A stretch of DNA of 15,808 bases from Stephanodiscus triporus (Eukaryota > Bacillariophyta > Thalassiosirophyceae > Thalassiosirales > Thalassiosiraceae), in the NCBI GenBank assembly GCA_036939755.1, contig JALLAZ010000412.1:1-15808 (forward strand), given 5' to 3'. Under the pieces are notes generated by a model. That model searched no databases, was not told where the DNA came from, and was given only the letters and a program-made list of their open reading frames with translations. This document shows, in pieces, positions 8,626-15,808 of this stretch. Made by a program: the position numbers and the translations under genes. Each line of letters begins with the position of its first letter. Within the stretch, counting starts at the first letter, position 1.

Positions 8626-9247
8626 TGGGGCGTCGGGCGAAATAATAATTATAATATGGCGGAACGGAAGGGCAAATGAATATATAAAACGATACATCGA
8701 GACATAAACAAAAAGCAACGTTATCGCCCATCGCGTTTGTCATTGTGTAATCTTAATCCACCATCCGCCATCCGCCATCCATCATTGTCGCAATATTTCT
8801 TACCATGATTTTTTGTGGGCGCCGTGACGGACGTGAGGCGCCAAGCAAGGTCGAAGATAATAATAATATCTACCTACTCTCTCTGGAACTAAGATATGGG
8901 TTCCTTGTGTAGACATATTATTATGTCTCTTTTCTACTACTACAGTCTCCAGTACAATTGCGACAAGGGAAAATCGAGATATTTCTCTTCGTACTGTTCC
9001 TAAAGTAGTTCTCTACGAGAAGCTAGGGGAAGCTCGTGGTTCCCCTAGCTTCTCGTATAGAGATGCTGTAGGAACAGTACTAAGGGAAATATCTCGATTT
9101 TTCCCTTGTCGCAATTGTACTGGAGACTGTAGTAATATTATTCTCTAGCTGGCCGGCCGGCAGTGGTGTAGAAACAACACCTTACAATACACAGGCAAAA
9201 CCTTCTCACTTCTTCTTCTCATCGCCCCAATAAGAACACAACAACAA
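8626..9247. promoter_or_regulatory. Divergent intergenic region upstream of rhmD-like and M50 genes
   Basis: This is the rest of the spacer between two outward-facing genes. It contains CCATC-type short repeats near 8757-8785, a small perfect hairpin (AGACATA/TATGTCT, 8911-8917 and 8922-8928), the long inverted repeat at 8938-9134 and a GGCCGGCC-containing stretch near 9150. A purine-rich A/C leader (AACACAACAACAA) directly precedes the M50 ATG at 9248. I see no coding frame with motif support. Confidence 0.4.
8938..9134. repeat. Long near-perfect inverted repeat (93/94-nt arms, 10-nt loop)
   Basis: The left arm 8938-9030 and right arm 9041-9134 are reverse complements with one single-base indel and about eight mismatches, concentrated near the loop-proximal third. 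The first 36 bases of the outer stem are identical, starting TACTACAGTCTCC. The loop is AGCTCGTGGT (9031-9040). An 8-bp direct repeat ATATTATT occurs at 8915-8922 and 9135-9142. The second copy abuts the right arm but the first is 15 bp from the left arm, so a target-site duplication is only suggestive. It may be a foldback MITE or a hairpin RNA precursor. It ends 113 bp before the M50 start codon. Confidence 0.9.
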
Positions 9248-10746
9248 ATGGCACAGGCCGCATCGACAACCTACTGCGGATTGGCACAAGCCGTACCGCT
9301 CGGATCCTGCGTGGCCGGTATCCCCATAAAGCTGCATTGGAGTTTCTTCTTGCTGCTGCTTTTGGAGCTCATCAGTTCCTTCCTGAACTTTAATGTCGAA
9401 GGCAACAAATATCCGATGCTCATCCTCCTCATCGTGGTTCTGTACGGCCCCGTCCTCCTGCTGACGATATTGGTGAGAGCGAGGATGGGATTCGACGCAT
9501 TCGACAACTATTATATTCTCTACATCCTCGGGGTGACTTCCCAACATGTCGCGCCTTTGCCCGGCCGCCCGCCGCCCACCCACTTTTCCCTCCCGCGCCT
9601 CCCCTTTCCCCTCCCCACCGCCGACCATCACACCAGGTCCACGAGTTCGGCCACTGCCTGACGACGAGGAAACTCGGCGGGACCGTGGATGGCATCCTCC
9701 TATGGCCCCTCGGTGGCTTGTCCTTCCTCGGCCCTGCCAATGCCCTCGAGGGCGATTTGAAGGTGGCGTTGGCGGGGCCGATGACGCACATTCCCATGGG
9801 CTTCCTCTGGTGGGCGATATACGCGGCCGCGAAGGGACCGTATCGCAGTTTATGGCCCGCGAATGGGATTTTCATGAACGCGCTGTCGACCCCGTCCGGG
9901 TGAGTCCTTCCTCGCGCCACCATCGTCGTGTATATTCTCTAGAGCGACGATCCTAAATTCGTCATGTGCTCAAGTTTGTGCGCGTGATTGTATTATTATT
10001 CGCACCGTGCCCGTACGATATTCATCTCGCGGCCCACCACCCCGCTCCCTCTCGCGGAAAAAAAAATCGACGAAAAAAAAAACAGCTTCTTCGCTTCGCT
10101 GTCGGCGCAGGCACTTTACATGAACATCATTCTCTTCTTCTTCAACCTGCTCATTCCCGGTGAGGCTTGGCCGTAAAGCTCGCGCGGAGCTCCGCGCTAT
10201 TCTGCTGTCCTTTTCGGCGTCTTTCGTCTAAACGAATTTTGTTTCGTCAATGCGCGTGACATCCGCAAAATGAAAAATCAGCCTGGCCGGTAAGTTTCAG
10301 GGGGTAGTACCAACCTTATATCATATTCCCTTTTTTTTTCATCGATTTTTCACGATAACGGGATAATACAGTTGGACGGGGGTCGGGTCTTCGCCGCCTG
10401 TCTCATTCTGAAGTTCAATTACAAAAATGTTGACGCCGCGAAGGTGACCGCCATCACCGCCATGGTCATCTCGGCCGGCATGGTTCTGTACGCGATAATA
10501 AGTTTCGTCGCCTCGCCCTACGGTTTCGAGCTGTTCTTCGGACTCGTGGGGTGCATCGTCTTCTACGCGAGTCACCAGCTGTGGACCGCCGCGAAGCTCG
10601 ACGACCTCTGTGATCACCCCATCTTTGGCAGGAAATGCTATCAGGATAATATCATCAGAAATCTTGACGATGTCGAAAATAATGACGGCGAAGCGCCTGC
10701 GGCGCCTCCAGCGCAGGCGCAAAATGACCAAGACGGCTCAGCTTAA
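9248..10746 (+). CDS. Site-2-protease-like intramembrane metalloprotease (peptidase M50), 5 exons
   Basis: Exons are 9248-9472, 9637-9899, 10086-10159, 10282-10289 and 10372-10746. They total 945 nt, giving 314 residues. The active-site zinc motif HEFGH (77-81) is created exactly by the first splice, at the end of a hydrophobic helix. The second conserved motif, LDGGR (191-195), follows N183-L-L-I-P-A-W-P, and its Asp is the third zinc ligand in S2P enzymes. GIPIKLHW before the first membrane segment and the PLGG turn after HEFGH resemble SpoIVFB/cyanobacterial-type M50 proteins. About six membrane segments are visible (near 27-47, 56-76, 130-150, 165-187, 210-235 and 238-258). The C-terminal tail is soluble and Ala/Pro/Asp-rich. 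I see no PDZ or CBS domain and no clear plastid presequence. Members cleave membrane-anchored regulators within the bilayer; the substrate here is unknown. Family assignment is firm. Confidence 0.9.
10282..10289 (+). other. 8-nt microexon (M50 protease exon 4)
   Basis: The exon CCTGGCCG lies between a CAG acceptor and a GTAAGT donor. Exon 3 ends with a single G (phase 1). Adding the eight bases gives Ala-Trp-Pro and returns phase 0, so the next exon begins Leu-Asp-Gly-Gly-Arg. The family expects a short Asn-Leu-x-Pro-x-x-Pro-x-Asp-Gly sequence here, which the microexon completes. Without it, exon 3 and exon 5 are out of frame. Flanking introns are 122 and 82 nt. Confidence 0.8.
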
Positions 10747-11245
10747 TCTCTCCTCGTTATCAACCGAAAACGGCTGCGATGATTTTCGTTTTCTGGGAGG
10801 GCGAGAGATTGCTTCCCACAACCCCGTATGAAATACAGTCATAACTCGTATCTCTTGTTTTCTTCTTAATGGAACAATGTCACTAGTGAATTACTGCTTA
10901 CCACAGGTAGCCGAATAGTGCTAACCGTGACCATACTATTAACATAATATTACTTTTTGTTGTTGCATGTCTGACAGCTTAATCGTTGATCAATTAAATT
11001 GACGTACTTAAGTATATTTCCACCGGCCCGTTTGCAACCAAGCTTCCGGCATTGTTGCCTACTATTGGTACAAGGAGCGGGAACAATCGAATCCTGCGCT
11101 CGACGACTGTACCGATTGATCGCCGAATCTTCCGAGTAAAACATGCGCGCAACCTGGAAGCAGGCACGAGACGACTTGACAGGTGGAAAAAAAGAGACCA
11201 TGCAACCGGGATAGGAAATCAATCATCTTCTTCATTATTTTCAGC
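10747..11245. other. Convergent 3' spacer
   Basis: The stop codons of the M50 protease (+) and the YgfZ-like gene (-) face each other across this 499-bp stretch. It is AT-richer than the flanking exons and presumably holds both 3' UTRs. I see no gene, long repeat or clear polyadenylation signal. The short frames crossing it lack any motif. Confidence 0.4.
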
Positions 11246-13885
11246 TCAGCCGTCGGTCTTTTTCCGCCGTGATGCCATGGCCGCCTCCGCTCGCGCTTGC
11301 ACTGAGAAACGGACGAATGGAGGTTGAATACTCGCGAAAAACGACAGCAATCGCAAAAAACGAACGAGTGCTTACGCAATTTCATCTTGTCCTCCTTTCG
11401 CTTCGCCTCGGCTGCGGCCGCTTCCGCCTGAGCGACGGCCGTCGCGAAATCCCTCTCCGCCTTGGCCAAGAGTTCGTCCACCTCGCCGACATCCCCTTCG
11501 AACTCCGGCGTCGCCATTCGAGACGACCCCGATGCGTCTTCCCGAACGTTGTATTGAAAATATCCTGGCCCGTCGGCATCCCCGCCCGCCACCACCTCCC
11601 CCCTCGATTCGTAATCCAGCAAGGACGCGACGCCTCCTCCTCGACTCGATTTGCCGCCGTACCTCCTCCCGGGCACCGACGCCAATCTCCCGACGGTGTA
11701 GGCCCCCCCTAGCACGACCTCGAGATTGTGCAATGGGTCCAGGGGCGGAGGACGCATGATGCCGCTGCCGCCCCTCTCGTTCGCGATGCCCATCCTCGCG
11801 ACGTCTCGATTGTCCGCGTCGTCGTCCTCGTCGCGGTCGTCGTCCGCGACGTCCTCCCACCACCTGGGCAACTCCAATCCCCGCTCCTTCATGGCGCTCA
11901 ATATTGGCCCGGGCCTCTTGACCAGCGCCAACGCGATCGTTTTCGCGTCACCTGTCCCATTTGGTTCGGCCACGCTCGCTGTCGCGTTTGAAAGTCGGAA
12001 GGAGAGACGAGGACAGTGAACGAAAGAAGGTATCACATCGTCGGGACGGCGATGAGGGGAAATTTATCATGGCGAGAAGAGAAACGTCGTACGGGGCCGA
12101 ACGGAGGGACAAAATAATCGTGAGGAACAACTCACTTATCTTCCCCACCGGAATAGAGTCGTTGGATCCCAAGACGTAGACGTCGTCCCCCGGACGTGGC
12201 TGTCGAGTATCGTTCGGAAGCGCGGTGCCGCCCGTCCTCTCCCCCTTCAATTTTCGGAATTCCGATAGCATCCGTCCGTCTGTGCTCAGGAGGCCAAAGC
12301 CTGCGCCTCCGGCGGCGTCGTCGTCGTCGTCGTCGTCATCGCCACCGCGGAAATCGTTCTCGGAATCGTAGAACACGACCTGGTACAGCTGTCGCGGCGG
12401 ACCGCGCTTGTTCTTGAGCACAGACGCCACGCCCTCCTGTCCCTGGTAGCACCCCTTGTCGGTGTCGATGAGTCCGCGCATGTGGAGTTCGAGGGGGTTG
12501 GACTTGGCGTTGTAGGACGCCGAATCGTCGTCATCGTTCTCCTCCTCGTCGTCATCGGTTGCGTCGGTGGCGCCCCTCCTCCCCCGCGTCCCGTCCCCCG
12601 TCATCTCGTTGCCGAAGCCCGGCAGGCCGGCCTCAACCCGCAGCGTGTCGTACTCCAGCGCGCCGATCCCGACGGGACCGCGATCGTTGTTCTCGTCGGT
12701 GAGGTCGCGCCACACCCCGTCCGCAAGCGCGTTCCCGAATCCGGAGTCGTCCCCGCCCTCGCGGAAGAGGAGGGTGTACCCGTGGCAGATCTCGGGGGAA
12801 AGGAACGCGTGACGGACAACGTACACGTCCGTGTACGACGACGTCGTCCCTCCCGATCCCGGCACGCGGTAGTGATCGCACGTCCCGTCTTCGGGGAACT
12901 CGAAAGGCGACGTCGTACCCGTCAGCGTCCCTCGCACGTTGTTCTCGAACGACGTCCGTGCGTTTTCGACGGTCGAGCACGCGAGCGTGAGGACGGCCGT
13001 CGTACCCGATCGTGCCGGCGTCAACGTCACGCCGTCCATGGGGAATATCGTCGACGAAAGTCGATCGTACAGGCCCGTGCCGTCGTTGCCCGGGGACGTT
13101 ATCAGGAACGCCTCCTCCTCCTCCTCCCCCTCCTCCGAATTCGCGCCGTTCGAAGGGAAGTACAGTACCAGCAGACGATCGATCACCCGTCCTTTGGCGG
13201 TGAGGAACGCGGTCTCGAACGCCCTCCCCGTCCGAATCCGCCGCGACGACGACGACGACGACGACGACGACGTCCGCGTCCCGATCCCGCCCCCTCCCGG
13301 CGGCCGAGGCACGGACCCGCTGAACTTGGCGTCGAGGAACGTCCTCGTGCCGCGTCCGCGCATCGCGACGACGCTCACCGAGCGGCCGGTCGTCGACGAT
13401 GCCGTCGTCGAGTCGGCGTTGTCGTTGTTATTACTCGAGTACCTGTCCCTCGAGAAGTCGAGGCACACGCCCCGATCGGACCGCATGGCCGATCGCACGG
13501 CCTCCCCCACCAACGAGGCGGGCAGGCGCGGGTCGTACGCGGACGAAAGCCTCGGGATCGTCGTGGTCGTCGTGGTCGTCGTCGTCGTCGTCGCGATCTT
13601 CTCCTCCCCCCGACGCGGGGGGGGACCGTCGAGTTCTTCGACCGTCGACGAGTCGGCGGCGTGCCGCGACGACGACGGTCGAAAGGGGGGGGGGGGACGA
13701 CGGTCCCGTGACGACGACCGGACCCGGACCTTCACCGGGGAGGGGGGGGACGGGGACCACGCCGACGCCGGGGGGGCAGACGGCGTGGACGATAGGAGGA
13801 GGAGGAGGAGGAGGAGGAGATGAAGGGGGCGGGACGACGCGACGGGGATCGTCGTCGGCCGTCGTCCAACCATCGATGTCATCAT
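11246..13885 (-). CDS. YgfZ/GcvT-like (IBA57-type) folate-binding protein, probable plastid form, 3 exons
   Basis: Exons are 13885-12136, 11951-11376 and 11301-11246, with introns of 184 and 74 nt. They total 2382 nt, giving 793 residues. The N-terminus has a long Leu core (23-31) then ASA-W (40-43), a diatom-like signal/transit junction, and a Ser/Arg/Pro-rich stretch. The YgfZ core includes RAFETAFLTAKGRVIDRLLV (220-239), the FPMDGVTLTP turn, LPGFGNEMT, LELHMRGLIDTDKG and the signature KGCYQGQE (477-484), whose Cys is conserved. These proteins bind folate and assist iron-sulfur cluster assembly or repair. The usual length is about 330-430 residues. The excess comes from Thr, Ser, Asp and Glu runs and from a C-terminal extension ending in an Ala/Glu/Lys coiled coil (ELLAKAERDFATAV onward) and a basic tail. 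Plastid location is inferred; a mitochondrial or aminomethyltransferase-type role is less likely. Confidence 0.87.
13244..13272. repeat. Triplet repeat (CGA)n encoding a poly-Ser run
   Basis: A 29-base CGA/TCG tract inside exon 1 of the YgfZ-like gene is read as Ser codons on the minus strand. Sister tracts in the same gene are read in other frames, as Asp (12316-12337) and Thr (about 13561-13593). Confidence 0.85.
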
Positions 13886-14495
13886 TCCGTGGCCGTGTGG
13901 TCGTCGAAGGACATGAAGCCAAGTCCTGTATCGTACTCTACCACCTACTCTCTAGAGCTACTACGGGACGGGACGATGGGACACATCATTAACTAACGGA
14001 GTAATTTACACACTCTGACTATTCACCAAAAATAATTACGCTTATTCATAGCCACGCAGCGATGTAGAATATGTATCGACCTCGACTGTTGCATTTGGTA
14101 CTTATTTTAATGGTACTTGCGCAAGTATCTTTTCAGTCATGTCCAATCATGCCTGTTCGAACTCATTGTGTCTGTTCGATTTCATCGTAATCAAAATTTT
14201 GAGCGTGCAAACGCCACTTTTATGTTTTGATAAGCTCATAAAAAGATTTACGCCAATCGCAACATCTAAACCATAGGGGACGCCCTACTTCTACGACGCC
14301 GGTCCTTCATTTCTCCGAGAATATAACGTGCTTCCTCTGCGATAAGTAGCTATTATTTTTATTTGCTGTGCTAATTCACGCTTCCGTCGCCTAATTCCTA
14401 CGCCAAGACTAGCTCCACAGAGAGTTGTTGTTGCCCAAGACTCTCCCTATCCCCAAGAGTCTTCTCAAGTCTTAACCATTACAATCACACGAAGA
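13886..14495. other. Intergenic region, AT-richer
   Basis: This 610-bp spacer lies between the YgfZ-like start (minus strand) and the small coiled-coil ORF (plus strand), so it should contain promoters for both. A short hairpin (AAGACTCT at 14437-14444, AGAGTCTT at 14456-14463) lies about 33 bp before the ATG at 14496. Nothing else recognisable is seen. Confidence 0.4.
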
Positions 14496-14811
14496 ATGAC
14501 ATTCACCCCGACTGATGAGGCCATGCTCGAAGCTGCTATCACGGCGCTTGGAAACAGTGTGGAAGTACTCCAAGCTGCTGTCGGCGCGACGATGGCCACG
14601 TCGTCGTCGATTTGTTCCACCAACACGGCGCTTGAAAACAGGCAGGTAGCGAAACATGAAAAATATTGCGGCGAAATTGCTCGAGGTTCATGAGAGAAAT
14701 CAAGAAATTCATGAGAGAAATCAAGAAATCAATGAGAGAAATCGAGAAGTTATGGAGATTATTCAACGAATCCATGCCAAATACCAGGCAGAGCTGCGCA
14801 AGGAAGGATGA
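14496..14811 (+). pseudogene. Small coiled-coil ORF interrupted by a one-base frame break
   Basis: I do not recognise the family. The frame from ATG 14496 encodes an Ala-rich N-terminal part (MTFTPTDEAMLEAAITALGN), continues to about KHE and then, after an A5 run at 14659-14663, degenerates into a short tail with a stop at 14691-14693. The frame one base further on begins at ATG 14656. It encodes a strikingly regular heptad sequence (EVHERNQ, EIHERNQ, EINERNR, EVMEIIQ) ending LRKEG with a stop at 14809-14811. Removing one A from the run joins both into a single 104-residue helical protein. Either the gene is broken, the assembly has an extra A, or the downstream 51-codon frame is translated alone. 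No intron fits, because the gap is far too short. Confidence 0.45.
14687..14749 (+). repeat. Three tandem 21-bp coding repeats (heptads)
   Basis: Units at 14687-14707 and 14708-14728 are identical (TTCATGAGAGAAATCAAGAA plus A). The third, 14729-14749, differs at a few positions. Each 21-bp unit equals one seven-residue coiled-coil heptad, so the protein repeat has probably grown by DNA duplication. Confidence 0.9.
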
Positions 14812-14962
14812 GAGTGTCATGTCGTCTAAGAATAGGGCCTCAGTTAATGTCATTTAATGTATCGTTACATAATGATGTTGAAATGCTACGATACAATACA
14901 CTAAAAGTAAACCTTAAAGACTTTCATTTTTGCAAAAGAAAAGGATCGACCGGATCTTTAAT

Positions 14963-15808
14963 TCAATGAACCTCTCCGATGAAAAGGGGATATAATCCCT
15001 TGTCCTCGTCCAGGACCACGTCGATGGTGGGGAATTCGATGATCGTCTTTCCCCTGAGCGACTCCGTCAGCGGAACGTTCGGATCCAGCCTGTAATATCG
15101 CGGGTCCGCCGACGAGCACGGCAGGCGCTTCACGAGCAACACCAACGCATCCCTCGGCGCATTCGCGAATTCTCGCAGGCGCGATCGAGTCGCGGAATTA
15201 TGCGGTCGCACGTCCAGATGCCTACCGAGCTCCTCGGACAAGGTCGAGGACTCGACGACCGACTCGCATTCCACCCCGAGGATTTTCGGCGGCGAAGACA
15301 ACGACGACGACGACGACGACGCGCGTTCGTCCTGCGCCGCCGCCAGCGTTCGCCTCGGCACGTGGAAGCGCAGCTCGATCTTCCACGTTATCGTGCCCGT
15401 CCTCTTGTTGAACTTCGTCGTGTTGGACAGACGCCGCTGCATGCCGGCCGGCATCCTCAGTAGCGTGATCCCCCTCGTTCCCGCCCGCCTGACGAGGGGG
15501 TCGAATTCACCCCCCCCCGGCGGCGGCCTCGGCGCCGTCGTCTTGGCCACTTCGTTCGCCAATAATCGATCGACGACGCTGTCGTTATTGTCCGGGTGGG
15601 AGATTTTTTCCGGCCGCGTGAATAATTCGTCGTCGTCCGCGCATCCGCGAGCCAGGACCACCTCGGCCGCGCTCCTGGCCTCCCTCGCCCTCAGGAGCGG
15701 ATGGGCGGACGATCGCTGTTCGTTCGACGACGAGATCATCGAATCCAGTAGCGCAGTCCCTCCCTCGGCACGCCTCGGATGCTTCCTCGACGCGCCGCCT
15801 ACGTCGGG
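14963..15808 (-). CDS. BCD1/ZNHIT6-like box C/D snoRNP assembly protein, 3' part
   Basis: The stop is at 14963-14965. The frame stays open to the window edge, so the 5' part lies outside; an internal Met at 15739 is not necessarily the start. Of 281 visible residues, the central block RGITLLRMPAGMQRRLSNTT, then NKRTGTITWKIELRFHVP, matches the conserved region downstream of the HIT zinc finger in BCD1/ZNHIT6. So do the late segments LVLLVKRLPC and LTESLRGKTIIEFPTIDVVL. These proteins work in the nucleus with the R2TP chaperone to assemble box C/D snoRNPs for rRNA methylation. The zinc finger itself is not visible and should be encoded beyond the edge. A poly-Ser run from TCG repeats (about 15299-15322) interrupts the core. 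Assignment rests on remembered family patterns. Confidence 0.72.
   Translation of the reverse strand, partial: PDVGGASRKHPRRAEGGTALLDSMISSSNEQRSSAHPLLRAREARSAAEVVLARGCADDDELFTRPEKISHPDNNDSVVDRLLANEVAKTTAPRPPPGGGEFDPLVRRAGTRGITLLRMPAGMQRRLSNTTKFNKRTGTITWKIELRFHVPRRTLAAAQDERASSSSSSLSSPPKILGVECESVVESSTLSEELGRHLDVRPHNSATRSRLREFANAPRDALVLLVKRLPCSSADPRYYRLDPNVPLTESLRGKTIIEFPTIDVVLDEDKGLYPLFIGEVH

Noticed and set aside
8225..8743. Full 172-codon minus-strand frame as the N-terminus of the rhamnonate dehydratase
   Set aside because: It translates poly-A runs as poly-Phe/Lys and passes through simple repeats. Only the last part (VRRIRAY and a little upstream) looks like protein.
8915..9142. Target-site duplication proving the inverted repeat is a transposon
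   Set aside because: The ATATTATT copies are asymmetrically placed (15 bp from the left arm, 0 bp from the right), and AT-rich 8-mers recur by chance.
12482..13823. Two long plus-strand frames opposite the YgfZ-like gene
   Set aside because: Extreme Arg/Val and Asp/Ser bias, with no domain. The minus-strand frame carries clear YgfZ motifs.
13940..13965. CTCTAGAG-type short palindromes at 9940 and 13950 as a shared element
   Set aside because: Eight-base identity only, with no extended similarity around it.
14656..14811. Canonical -1 programmed frameshift in the coiled-coil ORF
   Set aside because: The required change is +1 (skip one A), and no X-XXY-YYZ slippery heptamer is in register.

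Overview
The window looks like nuclear DNA of a unicellular eukaryote, most likely a diatom or other stramenopile. Every recognisable gene except the 3' fragment at the right edge is split by short GT-AG introns, mostly 73-184 nt. Two products begin with a signal peptide followed by an Ala-Phe or Ala-Ser-Ala-Trp motif, as in diatom bipartite plastid targeting. Coding exons carry many triplet runs of the CGA/TCG class. The lineage is an inference. I see no tRNA, rRNA, CRISPR array or autonomous transposon.

Layout. 1-1323: AT-richer, no convincing gene, a few imperfect palindromes. 1324-2305 (-): secreted or plastid thioredoxin-like protein, 2 exons. 2306-2670: shared divergent promoter. 2671-6011 (+): RecQ-family DNA helicase, 8 exons (904 aa), including two consecutive microexons of 12 and 14 nt across the Walker B/aromatic loop. 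6231-8423 (-): L-rhamnonate dehydratase (enolase superfamily), six exons, with an apparent one-base frame break in exon 1. 8424-8625: simple-sequence repeats. 8938-9134: a 197-bp near-perfect inverted repeat just upstream of the next gene. 9248-10746 (+): site-2-protease-like M50 intramembrane metalloprotease, 5 exons including an 8-nt microexon next to its LDG motif. 11246-13885 (-): plastid-type YgfZ/IBA57-like folate-binding protein, 3 exons, 793 aa. 14496-14811 (+): small coiled-coil ORF broken by one base. 14963-15808 (-): 3' part of a BCD1/ZNHIT6-like box C/D snoRNP assembly factor, open at the window edge.

I do not see a multi-gene pathway or operon. The genes are housekeeping or metabolic singletons in alternating orientation: trx/recQ divergent, recQ/rhmD convergent, rhmD/M50 divergent, M50/ygfZ convergent. 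The most unusual things are three microexons (8, 12 and 14 nt) on catalytic motifs of two unrelated enzymes, the long inverted repeat in a divergent promoter, two frame breaks in the same GAAAAA context, and base-composition borders that fall inside recQ and rhmD. Exon borders were derived by hand from reading frame, GT-AG dinucleotides and family motifs. All totals come out in frame, except at the two breaks described.
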